Positions 1 to 11,316 of a stretch of DNA of 64,000 nt are shown piece after piece (positions within the stretch are counted from its first letter, which is position 1; every line of letters starts with the position of its first letter). A program made the translations under genes and the position numbers. The stretch is from Pampus argenteus (Eukaryota > Chordata > Actinopteri > Scombriformes > Stromateidae): positions 25,001,001 through 25,065,000 of the forward strand of contig CM072869.1 of assembly GCA_036937835.1 (NCBI GenBank). The letters are read 5' to 3'. The notes under the pieces were generated by a model. The model saw nothing but the letters and a program-made list of their open reading frames with translations. It did no database searches and was not told the origin of the DNA.

Positions 1-2121
1 ACGCTACACTCCTGACTCCTCTCCTTATTCTGAAAGAAAAAAACAACAGAAAGACAATAAAGATTAGTGTTTTGTTATCAATTGAAGTCTAAACAGTGCA
101 TGAAGTCAAAGAAAAGTGTCTGAATTTAAAATGAGTGTCCAACTTCTCATTGTCTCCAGTCCTCTGACCTCTCTACAAAACTAAATGAAGACAAAAGGAA
201 ACAAATTCACAGTTACACTCATGCAGTTAAAGTCGTATAAAAATAAGATTAAAATGGCAGTGATCAAACTCTAATTAAAATTACAAAAATACAGAAATTA
301 AAAGTATTTCCAAAAAGTAAAAAAAAAAACAGTTCAAACTTTATACTCCACGCTACACTCCTGACTCCTCTCCTTATTCTGAAAGAAAAAAACAACAGAA
401 AGACAATAAAGATCAGTGTTTTGTTATCAATTGAAATCTGATCAGTGCATGAAGTCAAAAAAAAGTGTCTGAATTCAAAATGAGTGTCCAACTTCTCATT
501 GTCTCCAGTCCTCTGTTGTCTCTACAAAACTAAAGGAAGACAAGAGGAAACAAATTCACAAAGTTACACTCATGCAGTTAAAGTCGTATAAAAATAAGAT
601 TAAAATGGCAGTGATCAAACTCTAATTAAAATTACAAAAATACAGAAATTAAAAGTATTTCCAAAAAGTAAAAAAAAAAACAGTTCAAACTTTATACTGC
701 ACGCTACACTCCTGACTCCTCTCCTTATTCTGAAAGAAAAAAACAACAGAAAGACAATAAAGATCAGTGTTTTGTTATCAATTGAAGTCTAAACAGTGCA
801 TGAAGTCAAAGAAAAGTGTCTGAATTTAAAATTAGTGTCCAACTTCTCATTGTCTCCAGTCCTCTGTTGTCTCTACAAAACTAAAGGAAGACAAGAGGAA
901 ACAAATTCACAAAGTTACACTCATGCAGTTAAAGTCGCATAAAAATAAGTGATCAAACTCTAAAATTACAAAAATACAGAAATTAAACGTATATCCCAAT
1001 AAAAAAAAAAACACTGTTCAAACTTTATACTGCACGTCACACTCCTGACTCCTCTCCTTATTCTGAAAGAAAAAAACAACAGAAAGACAATAAAGATCAG
1101 TGTTTTGTTATCAATTGAAGTCTGATCAGAGCATGAAGTCAAAAAAAAGTGTCTGAATTTAAAATTAGTGTCCAACTTCTCATTGTCTCCAGTCCTCTGT
1201 TGTCTCTACAAAACTAAAGGAAGACAAGAGGAAACAAATTCACAAAGTTACACTCATGCAGTTAAAGTCGTATAAAAATAAGATTAAAATGACAGTGATC
1301 AAACTCTAATTAAAATTACAAAAATACAGAAATTAAAAGTATATCCAAAAAGTAAAAAAAAAAAAACACTGTTCAAACTTTATACTGCACGTCACACTCC
1401 TGACTCCTCTCATTATTCTGAGAGAAAAAAAACTAAACAGAAAGACAATAAAGATCAGTGTTCAAAAACCAGATCAAGACACAATTGTCATCAGATGAAA
1501 TATGAGCATACGTTTACTGTACCTGAATTTAAAATGAGTGTCCAACTTCTCATTGTCTCCAGTCCTCTGTTGTCTCTACAAAACTAAAGGAAGACAAGAG
1601 GAAACAAATTCACAAAGTTACACTCATGCAGTTAAAGTCGTATAAAAATAAGATTAAAATGGCAGTGATCAAACTCTAATTAAAATTACAAAAATACAGA
1701 AATTAAAAGTATTTCCAAAAAGTAAAAAAAAAAACAGTTCAAACTTTATACTGCACGCTACACTCCTGACTCCTCTCCTTATTCTGAAAGAAAAAAACAA
1801 CAGAAAGACAATAAAGATCAGTGTTTTGTTATCAATTGAAGTCTAAACAGTGCATGAAGTCAAAGAAAAGTGTCTGAATTTAAAATGAGTGTCCAACATC
1901 TCATTTGTCTCTGTCCTCTGTTGTCTCTACAAAACTAAAGGAAGACAAGAGGAAACAAATTCACAAAGTTACACTCATGCAGTTAAAGTCGTATAAAAAT
2001 AAGATTAAAACGGCAGTGATCAAACTCTAATTAAAATTACAAAAATACAGAAATTAAAAGTATTTCCAAAAAGTTAAAAAATAACACTGTTCAAACTTTA
2101 TACTGCACGTCACACTAATGA
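1..2121. repeat. Monomer array 1 (6 monomers, long-block type with a short-block head)
   Basis: Anchor copies lie at 171, 510, 861, 1194, 1564 and 1915. The first two monomers are short-block type: GACCTC after the anchor, ACTCCACGC instead of ACTGCACGC, and an EcoRI site at 471. The next four switch to A, A', B and A. The last monomer stops after CACACTAATGA, where it is joined to a U copy that lacks its 5' end. A typical monomer (510-861) holds, in order, the exon-relic anchor, a TATAAAAAT box (587-595), an A-run (670-680), an AATAAA (756-761), the class-defining segment (771-820) and TTTAAAAT (825). Nothing else is seen in this stretch. Confidence 0.95.
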
Positions 2122-2946
2122 TGTGTTGTTACAACAGTTGAAAAATTCATCATCACATGAATTAGGATGAAAATGTCAAATCGTATTGATAAACATCAAA
2201 TTTTAAATTTCATATTTCCTCTCAACATTTCTCCTCTTCTTTCATAAAAAGAAATAAATATTATATTGAAATAAAAAAGAGGAAAAGTTAAAATTTTAAA
2301 AGTTCATAGGCAAATACTTCAGTGGTTACTTGTCAGTCTGTCCTTAATATTGGCTTAAAGTTAAATATATTGTACACGTTGAAAAGAAAACAATTATCTT
2401 TGAATTTCAACTAGACTACATTGCAAATAAAATAAAAAACACCAGGCTACTTATAAATATAACAAATTATTATATGTATATATATATATATATATGTATG
2501 TATACATTTCACAACTCTCTTCACCTTTGGTTGCAAATCAAAGTATAACTTAAATTCAGAAATTTTCCTACATCAGAAAAATGTGAAACTTACTGTAAGT
2601 TTTTTTTTTGTTTGCGTAGAGACACGTATGATCTTGTCATATTGTGTTCAGTCCAGTTTCTGGTTGAAATGTGTTTCTCTCACATCATGCTGTGTGTCTG
2701 TTCCTCTCCAAACACTGAAAAGACAGGAGTTCTGTGTGCAAATGTTCTGTTATCTGTTATTACTTGGATTCTAGAACATCCTTACGATGCAACAAAAGAA
2801 ATAAGTTTGGACTTTACAGTCCCAGTGAAATATATGATTCACACAATACACAGTCAAACCAGAAGATAAATGTTTATGAAGCATTCACTCAGCAATTTGT
2901 TCTTATTCATTGATTCATTATAATAAAATTATGAAAGAAAACTGTA
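2122..2946 (+). repeat. U spacer copy 1 (E1-deleted form)
   Basis: About 825 bp of sequence unrelated to the monomer. It starts TGTGTTGTTACAACAG, directly after a truncated monomer, so the E1 open frame has lost its 5' part. Only the last codons, ending in GAATTAGGATGA, remain. A (TA)9T tract lies at 2477-2495. The 3' junction reads CTGTA-GAGGAAAAGAGGAAAC, a variant shared with the U copies ending at 31395 and 37384. No terminal inverted repeats or transposase are visible. Confidence 0.9.
2612..2869 (+). pseudogene. E2 terminal-exon-like segment, U copy 1
   Basis: A stretch open for 85 codons ends in TAA. It opens without an ATG; the first Met is at 2669, leaving 66 codons. A run of ten T plus GTTTGCGTAG just before it looks like a 3' splice site. 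A second acceptor-like site, GGATTCTAG, lies inside at about 2767-2775, followed in frame by EHPYDATKEISLDFTVPVKY. An AATAAA lies at 2932-2937, 63 bp past the stop. I recognise no protein family. The fragment may be the last exon of a lost gene; no expression evidence exists here. Confidence 0.45.
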
Positions 2947-5075
2947 GAGGAAAAGAGGAAACAAATTTACAAAGTTACACTCATGCAGTTAAAGTCGCAT
3001 AAAAATAAGTGATCAAACTCTAATTAAAATTACAAAAATACAGAAATTAAACGTATATCCCAATAAAAAAAAAAACACAGTTCAAACCTTATACTGCACG
3101 CTACACTCCTGACTCCTCTCCTTATTCTGAAAGAAAAAAAACAACAGAAAGACAATAAAGATTAGTGTTTTGTTATCAATTGAAGTCTAAACAGTGCATG
3201 AAGTCAAAGAAAAGTGTCTGAATTTAAAATGAGTGTCCAACTTCTCATTGTCTCCAGTCCTCTGACCTCTCTACAAAACTAAATGAAGACAAAAGGAAAC
3301 AAATTCACAGTTACACTCATGCAGTTAAAGTCGTATAAAAATAAGATTAAAATGGCAGTGATCAAACTCTAATTAAAATTACAAAAATACAGAAATTAAA
3401 AGTATTTCCAAAAAGTAAAAAAAAAAAACAGTTCAAACTTTATACTCCACGCTACACTCCTGACTCCTCTCCTTATTCTGAAAGAAAAAAACAACAGAAA
3501 GACAATAAAGATCAGTGTTTTGTTATCAATTGAAGTCTAAACAGTGCATGAAGTCAAAAAAAAGTGTCTGAATTCAAAATGAGTGTCCAACTTCTCATTG
3601 TCTCCAGTCCTCTGTTGTCTCTACAAAACTAAAGGAAGACAAGAGGAAACAAATTCACAAAGTTACACTCATGCAGTTAAAGTCGTATGAAAATAAGATT
3701 AAAATGGCAGTGATTAAACTCTAATTAAAATTACAAAAATACAGAATTTAAAAGTATTTCCAAAAAAGTAAAAAAATAACACTGTTCAAACTTTATACTG
3801 CACGTCACACTCCTGACTCCTCTCATTATTCTGAAAGAAAAAAAATAAACAGAAAGACAATAAAGATCAGTGTTCAGTGTTCAAAAACCAGATCAAGACA
3901 CAAATGTCATCAGATGAAATATGAGCATATCATAAGTTTACTGTACCTGAATTTAAAATGAGTGTCCAACTTTTCATTGTCTCCAGTCCTCTGATCTCTC
4001 TACAAAACTAAATGAAGACAAGAGAAAACAAATTCACAAAGTTACACTCATGCAGTTAAAGTCGTATAAAAATAAGATTAAAATGGCAATGATCAAACTC
4101 TAAATAAAATTACAAAAATACAGAAATTAAAAGTATTTCCAAAAAGTAAAAAAAAAAAACTGTTCAAACTTTATACTGCGAACAGATGACCAATTTGTTA
4201 TCAAATGAAATCTGATCAGTGCATGAAGTCAAAGAAAAGTGTCTCTGAATTTAAAATGAGTGTCCAACTTCTCATTGTCTCCAGTCCTCTGACCTCTCTA
4301 CAAAACTAAATGAAGACAAAAGGAAACAAATTCACATTTACACTCATGCAGTTAAAGTCGCGAAAAAATAAGATTAAAATGACAGTGATTAAACTCTAAT
4401 TAAAATTACAAAAATACAGAAATTAAAAGTATTTCCAAAAAAGTAAAAAAAAAAAAACATTATTCAAACTTTATACTGCACGTCACACTCCTGACTCCTC
4501 TCATTATTCTGAAAGAAAACAAATAAACAGAAAGACAATAAAGATCAGTGTTCAACAACCAGATCAAGACACAATTGTCATCAGATGAAATATGAGCATA
4601 CGTTTACTGTACCTGAATTTAAAATGAGTGTCCAACATCTCATTTGTCTCTGTCCTCTGTTGTCTCTACAAAACTAAAGGAAGACAAGAGGAAACAAATT
4701 CACAAAGTTACACTCATGCAGTTAAAGTCGTATAAAAATAAGATTAAAACGGCAGTGATCAAACTCTAATTAAAATTACAAAAATACAGAAATTAAAAGT
4801 ATTTCCAAAAAGTTAAAAAATAACACTGTTCAAACTTTATACTGCACGTCACACTAATGACTCCTCTCCTTATTCTGAAAGAAAAAAACAACAGAAAGAC
4901 AATAAAGATCAGTGTTCAAAGTGTTCAAAAACCAGATCAAGACATAAATGTCATCAGATGAAATATGAGCATATCATAAGTTTACTGCACGTGAATTTAA
5001 AATGACTGATCAAATTTATTATTGTCTCCAGTCCTCTGATCTCTCTACAAAACTATATGAAGATGAGAACAAACA
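2947..5075. repeat. Monomer array 2 (6 monomers, short block)
   Basis: Anchors lie at 3259, 3609, 3988, 4286, 4654 and 5033, giving the interval pattern 350, 379, 298, 368, 379. The first monomer after U has the U-linked variants CAAATTTACAAAG and GTCGCATAAAAATAAGTGATC. The 298-bp class C monomer joins ATACTGCG directly to AACAGATGACC. It therefore skips the CACTCCTGACTCCTC and AATAAAGATC boxes. An EcoRI site at 3570 marks the block. Confidence 0.95.
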
Positions 5076-5130
5076 GTGGTTAAACATGTTACAACAGTTG
5101 AAAGATTCATCATCACATGAATTAGGATGA
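5002..5130 (+). pseudogene. E1 exon-like open frame, intact copy
   Basis: An ATG-initiated frame of 42 codons ending in TGA, beginning MTDQIYYCLQSSDLSTKLYE. It is hydrophilic towards its C-terminus, with no membrane segment or known motif. The first 74 bases belong to the monomer and the rest to U, so the frame runs across the junction at 5075/5076. TTATTATTGTCTCCAG inside it also resembles a splice acceptor, so the true exon may begin at TCCTCTGATCTC. An in-frame TGA in AATATGAGC lies upstream. Too short to identify; probably a gene relic. Confidence 0.45.
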
Positions 5131-5907
5131 TAATGTCAAATCGTATTGATAAACATCAAATTTTAAATTTCATATTTCCTCTCAACATTTCTCCTCTTCT
5201 TTCATAAAAAGAAATAAATATTATATTGAAATAAAAAAGGGAAAAAGTTAAAATTTTAAAAGTTCATAGCCAAATACTTCAGTGGTTACTTGTCAGTCTG
5301 TCCTTAATATTGGCTTAAAGTTAAATATATTGTACACGTTGAAAAGAAAACAATTATCTTTGAATTTCAACTAGACTACATTGCAAATAAAATAAAAAAC
5401 ACCAGGCTACTTATAAATATAACAAATTATTATATGTATATATACATATATATATATGTATGTATACATTTCACAACTCTCTTCACCTTTGGTTGCAAAT
5501 CAAAGTATAACTTAAATTCAGAAATTTTCCTACATCAGAAAAAGGTGAAACTTACTGTAAGTTTTTTTTTTGTTTGCGTAGAGACACGTATGATCTGGTC
5601 ATATTGTGTTCAGTCCAGTTTCTGGTTGAAATGTGTTTCTCTCACATCATGCTGTGTGTCTGTTCCTCTCCGAACACTGAAAAGACAGGAGTTCTGTGTG
5701 CAAATGTTCTGTTATCTGTTATTACTTGGATTCTAGAACATCCTTACGATGCAACAAAAGAAATAAGTTTGGACTTTACAGTCCCAGTGAAATATATGAT
5801 TCACACAATACACATTCAAACCAGAAGATAAATGTTTATGAAGCATTCACTCAGCAATTTGTTCTTATTCATTGATTCATTATAATAAAATTATGAAAGA
5901 AAACTGT
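5076..5907 (+). repeat. U spacer copy 2
   Basis: 832 bp, starting GTGGTTAAACATGTTACAAC and ending GAAAGAAAACTGT. The TA tract at 5437-5457 is interrupted by a C, a variant found elsewhere only in U copy 3. The flanks are imperfect direct repeats: GATGAGAACAAACA on the left and ACAAGAGGAAACAAA on the right. Confidence 0.93.
5434..5831 (+). pseudogene. E2 segment, U copy 2, with an overlapping ATG frame of 100 codons
   Basis: The 85-codon frame is 5574-5831, with S-to-I near the C-terminus (HIQT instead of HSQT) and silent changes at GATCTG and CCG. A different frame opens at an ATG inside the TA tract (5434) and runs to 5736. It stays open because the base before GTGAAACTT is G, not T, and because of the T-run length. 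Its beginning is just TA-repeat coding (MYIYIYIYV), so I regard it as fortuitous. Confidence 0.35.
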
Positions 5908-8900
5908 ACAAGAGGAAACAAATTTACAAAGTTACACTCATGCAGTTAAAGTTGCATACAAATAAGTGATCAAACTCTAATTAAAATTACAAAAATACAG
6001 AAATTAAACGTATATCCCAATAAAAAAAAAAACACTGTTCAAACTTTATACTGCACGTCACACTCCTGACTCCTCTCCTTATTCTGAAAGAAAAAAACAA
6101 CAGAAAGACAATAAAGATCAGTGTTTTGTTATCAATTGAAGTCTGATCAGAGCATGAAGTCAAAAAAAAGTGTCTGAATTTAAAATTAGTGTCCAACTTC
6201 TCATTGTCTCCAGTCCTCTGTTGTCTCTACAAAACTAAAGGAAGACAAGAGAAAACAAATTCACAAAGTTACACTCATGCAGTTAAAGTCGTATAAAAAT
6301 AAGATTAAAATGGCAGTGATCAAACTCTAATTAAAATTACAAAAATACAGAAATTAAAAGTATTTCCAAAAAAAAAAAAAAAAACAGTTCAAACTTTATA
6401 CTGCACGTCACACTCCTGACTCCTCTCATTATTCTGAGAGAAAAAAAAACTAAACAGAAAGACAATAAAGATCAGTGTTCAAAAACCAGATCAAGACACA
6501 ATTGTCATCAGATGAAATATGAGCATACGTTTACTGTACCTGAATTTAAAATGAGTGTCCAACTTCTCATTGTCTCCAGTCCTCTGTTGTCTCTACAAAA
6601 CTAAAGGAAGACAAGAGGAAACAAATTCACAAAGTTACACTCATGCAGTTAAAGTCGTATAAAAATAAGATTAAAATGGCAGTGATCAAACTCTAATTAA
6701 AATTACAAAAATACAGAAATTAAAAGTATTTCCAAAAAGTAAAAAAAAAAACAGTTCAAACTTTATACTGCACGCTACACTCCTGACTCCTCTCCTTATT
6801 CTGAAAGAAAAAAACAACAGAAAGACAATAAAGATCAGTGTTTTGTTATCAATTGAAGTCTAAACAGTGCATGAAGTCAAAGAAAAGTGTCTGAATTTAA
6901 AATTAGTGTCCAACTTCTCATTGTCTCCAGTCCTCTGTTGTCTCTACAAAACTAAAGGAAGACAAGAGGAAACAAATTCACAAAGTTACACTCATGCAGT
7001 TAAAGTCGCATAAAAATAAGTGATCAAACTCTAAAATTACAAAAATACAGAAATTAAACGTATATCCCAATAAAAAAAAAAACACTGTTCAAACTTTATA
7101 CTGCACGTCACACTCCTGACTCCTCTCCTTATTCTGAAAGAAAAAAACAACAGAAAGACAATAAAGATCAGTGTTTTGTTATCAATTGAAGTCTGATCAG
7201 AGCATGAAGTCAAAAAAAAGTGTCTGAATTTAAAATTAGTGTCCAACTTCTCATTGTCTCCAGTCCTCTGTTGTCTCTACAAAACTAAAGGAAGACAAGA
7301 GGAAACAAATTCACAAAGTTACACTCATGCAGTTAAAGTCGTATAAAAATAAGATTAAAATGGCAGTGATCAAACTCTAATTAAAATTACAAAAATACAG
7401 AAATTAAAAGTATTTCCAAAAAAAAAAAAAAAAACAGTTCAAACTTTATACTGCACGCTACACTCCTGACTCCTCTCCTTATTCTGAAAGAAAAAAACAA
7501 CAGAAAGACAATAAAGATCAGTGTTTTGTTATCAATTGAAGTCTAAACAGTGCATGAAGTCAAAGAAAAGTGTCTGAATTTAAAATTACTGTCCAACTTC
7601 TCATTGTCTCCAGTCCTCTGTTGTCTCTACAAAACTAAAGGAAGACAAGAGGAAACAAATTCACAAAGTTACACTCATGCAGTTAAAGTCGTATAAAAAT
7701 AAGATTAAAATGACAGTGATCAAACTCTAATTAAAATTACAAAAATACAGAAATTAAAAGTATATCCAAAAAGTAAAAAAAAAAAACACTGTTCAAACTT
7801 TATACTGCACGTCACACTCCTGACTCCTCTCATTATTCTGAGAGAAAAAAAACTAAACAGAAAGACAATAAAGATCAGTGTTCAAAAACCAGATCAAGAC
7901 ACAATTGTCATCAGATGAAATATGAGCATACGTTTACTGTACCTGAATTTAAAATGAGTGTCCAACTTCTCATTGTCTCCAGTCCTCTGTTGTCTCTACA
8001 AAACTAAAGGAAGACAAGAGGAAACAAATTCACAAAGTTACACTCATGCAGTTAAAGTCGTATAAAAATAAGATTAAAATGGCAGTGATCAAACTCTAAT
8101 TAAAATTACAAAAATACAGAAATTAAAAGTATTTCCAAAAAGTAAAAAAAAAAACAGTTCAAACTTTATACTGCACGCTACACTCCTGACTCCTCTCCTT
8201 ATTCTGAAAGAAAAAAACAACAGAAAGACAATAAAGATCAGTGTTTTGTTATCAATTGAAGTCTAAACAGTGCATGAAGTCAAAGAAAAGTGTCTGAATT
8301 TAAAATTAGTGTCCAACTTCTCATTGTCTCCAGTCCTCTGTTGTCTCTACAAAACTAAAGGAAGACAAGAGGAAACAAATTCACAAAGTTACACTCATGC
8401 AGTTAAAGTCGTATAAAAATAAGATTAAAATGACAGTGATCAAACTCTAATTAAAATTACAAAAATACAGAAATTAAAAGTATTTCCAAAAAAAAAAAAA
8501 AAAACAGTTCAAACTTTATACTGCACGCTACACTCCTGACTCCTCTCCTTATTCTGAAAGAAAAAAACAACAGAAAGACAATAAAGATCAGTGTTTTGTT
8601 ATCAATTGAAGTCTAAACAGTGCATGAAGTCAAAGAAAAGTGTCTGAATTTAAAATTACTGTCCAACTTCTCATTGTCTCCAGTCCTCTGTTGTCTCTAC
8701 AAAACTAAAGGAAGACAAGAGGAAACAAATTCACAAAGTTACACTCATGCAGTTAAAGTCGTATAAAAATAAGATTAAAATGACAGTGATCAAACTCTAA
8801 TTAAAATTACAAAAATACAGAAATTAAAAGTATATCCAAAAAGTAAAAAAAAAAAACACTGTTCAAACTTTATACTGCACGTCACACTCCTGACTCCTCT

Positions 8901-11261
8901 CATTATTCTGAGAGAAAAAAAACTAAACAGAAAGACAATAAAGATCAGTGTTCAAAAACCAGATCAAGACACAATTGTCATCAGATGAAATATGAGCATA
9001 CGTTTACTGTACCTGAATTTAAAATGAGTGTCCAACTTCTCATTGTCTCCAGTCCTCTGTTGTCTCTACAAAACTAAAGGAAGACAAGAGGAAACAAATT
9101 CACAAAGTTACACTCATGCAGTTAAAGTCGTATAAAAATAAGATTAAAATGGCAGTGATCAAACTCTAATTAAAATTACAAAAATACAGAAATTAAAAGT
9201 ATTTCCAAAAAGTAAAAAAAAAAACAGTTCAAACTTTATACTGCACGCTACACTCCTGACTCCTCTCCTTATTCTGAAAGAAAAAAACAACAGAAAGACA
9301 ATAAAGATCAGTGTTTTGTTATCAATTGAAGTCTAAACAGTGCATGAAGTCAAAGAAAAGTGTCTGAATTTAAAATTAGTGTCCAACTTCTCATTGTCTC
9401 CAGTCCTCTGTTGTCTCTACAAAACTAAAGGAAGACAAGAGGAAACAAATTCACAAAGTTACACTCATGCAGTTAAAGTCGTATAAAAATAAGATTAAAA
9501 TGACAGTGATCAAACTCTAATTAAAATTACAAAAATACAGAAATTAAACGTATATCCCAAAAAAAAAAACACTGTTCAAACTTTATACTGCACGTCACAC
9601 TCCTGACTCCTCTCCTTATTCTGAAAGAAAAAAACAACAGAAAGACAATAAAGATCAGTGTTTTGTTATCAATTGAAGTCTAAACAGTGCATGAAGTCAA
9701 AGAAAAGTGTCTGAATTTAAAATTAGTGTCCAAATTCTCATTGTCTCCAGTCCTCTGTTGTCTCTACAAAACTAAAGGAAGACAAGAGGAAACAAATTCA
9801 CAAAGTTACACTCATGCAGTTAAAGTCGTATAAAAATAAGATTAAAATGACAGTGATCAAACTCTAATTAAAATTACAAAAATACAGAAATTAAAAGTAT
9901 ATCCAAAAAGTAAAAAAAAAAAACACTGTTCAAACTTTATACTGCACGTCACACTCCTGACTCCTCTCATTATTCTGAGAGAAAAAAAACTAAACAGAAA
10001 GACAATAAAGATCAGTGTTCAAAAACCAGATCAAGACAAAATTGTCATCAGATGAAATATGAGCATACGTTTACTGTACCTGAATTTAAAATGAGTGTCC
10101 AACTTCTCATTGTCTCCAGTCCTCTGTTGTCTCTACAAAACTAAAGGAAGACAAGAGGAAACAAATTCACAAAGTTACACTCATGCAGTTAAAGTCGTAT
10201 AAAAATAAGATTAAAATGGCAGTGATCAAACTCTAATTAAAATTACAAAAATACAGAAATTAAAAGTATTTCCAAAAAGTAAAAAAAAAAACAGTTCAAA
10301 CTTTATACTGCACGCTACACTCCTGACTCCTCTCCTTATTCTGAAAGAAAAAAACAACAGAAAGACAATAAAGATCAGTGTTTTGTTATCAATTGAAGTC
10401 TAAACAGTGCATGAAGTCAAAGAAAAGTCTCTGAATTTAAAATGAGTGTCCAACTTCTCATTGTCTCCAGTCCTCTGACCTCTCTACAAAACTAAATGAA
10501 GACAAAAGGAAACAAATTCACATTTACACTCATGCAGTTAAAGTCGCGAAAAAATAAGATTAAAATGACAGTGATTAAACTCTAATTAAAATTACAAAAA
10601 TACAGAAATTAAAAGTATTTCCAAAAAAGTAAAAAAAAAAAAACATTATTCAAACTTTATACTGCACGTCACACTCCTGACTCCTCTCATTATTCTGAAA
10701 GAAAACAAATAAACAGAAAGACAATAAAGATCAGTGTTCAACAACCAGATCAAGACACAATTGTCATCAGATGAAATATGAGCATACGTTTACTGTACCT
10801 GAATTTAAAATGAGTGTCCAACATCTCATTTGTCTCTGTCCTCTGTTGTCTCTACAAAACTAAAGGAAGACAAGAGGAAACAAATTCACAAAGTTACACT
10901 CATGCAGTTAAAGTCGTATAAAAATAAGATTAAAACGGCAGTGATCAAACTCTAATTAAAATTACAAAAATACAGAAATTAAAAGTATTTCCAAAAAGTT
11001 AAAAAATAACACTGTTCAAACTTTATACTGCACGTCACACTAATGACTCCTCTCCTTATTCTGAAAGAAAAAAACAACAGAAAGACAATAAAGATCAGTG
11101 TTCAAAGTGTTCAAAAACCAGATCAAGACATAAATGTCATCAGATGAAATATGAGCATATCATAAGTTTACTGCACGTGAATTTAAAATGACTGATCAAA
11201 TTTATTATTGTCTCCAGTCCTCTGATCTCTCTACAAAACTATATGAAGATGAGAACAAACA
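5908..11261. repeat. Monomer array 3 (15 monomers, long block)
   Basis: Anchors lie at 6215, 6581, 6932, 7265, 7615, 7984, 8335, 8685, 9054, 9405, 9752, 10121, 10472, 10840 and 11219. The order is B, A, A', then a three-monomer unit repeated twice, then A and B classes. It closes with the 368- and 379-bp monomers that always precede an intact E1. From about 10.45 kb on it copies the end of array 2 at an offset of 6,186 bp. Confidence 0.95.
7265..9405. repeat. 1,070-bp three-monomer higher-order repeat, two copies
   Basis: Intervals 350, 369, 351 occur twice in a row, with breakpoints at 7265, 8335 and 9405. Both copies contain the long pure A-run monomer (CCAAAAAAAA...), then the ATTACTGTCC variant, then a class B monomer with the AGAGAAAAAAAACTAAAC variant. 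They differ at few bases, for example ATGGCAG versus ATGACAG in the first monomer. Confidence 0.85.
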
Positions 11262-11316
11262 GTGGTTAAACATGTTACAACAGTTGAAAGATTCATCATC
11301 ACATGAATTAGGATGA
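11188..11316 (+). pseudogene. E1 exon-like open frame, intact copy
   Basis: Same 42-codon reading as the copy at 5002-5130, including the linked variant ACTGCACGTG upstream (other copies have ACTGTACGTG). It lies in the segment duplicated with a 6,186-bp offset, so it is not independent evidence of conservation. Confidence 0.45.

Noticed and set aside
264..491. A family of about 20 minus-strand open frames of 63-75 codons, with an almost identical protein reading (DTNFKFRHFFLTSC...), spread over the window.
   Set aside because: They have no ATG at the start (TTG only), end at random points with the A-run length, and lie wholly inside the satellite monomer, in anti-sense to the E1 relic. Their similarity reflects the repeat, not protein conservation.
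2583..2774. Plus-strand 63-codon frame beginning GTG in each U, overlapping E2 in another frame.
   Set aside because: GTG is not a normal eukaryotic start, the frame depends on T-run length (broken in U copy 4), and E2's frame ends in a stop with AATAAA, making that frame the better candidate.
2776..2866. Weak resemblance of the E2 C-terminal reading to the C-terminal domain of DNAJC11-like proteins.
   Set aside because: Only scattered residues agree and I cannot run an alignment; too weak to name.
5076..5907. U as a transposable element.
   Set aside because: No terminal inverted repeats, long terminal repeats or transposase/reverse transcriptase reading; fixed phase and orientation; and an open frame continues across its left edge.
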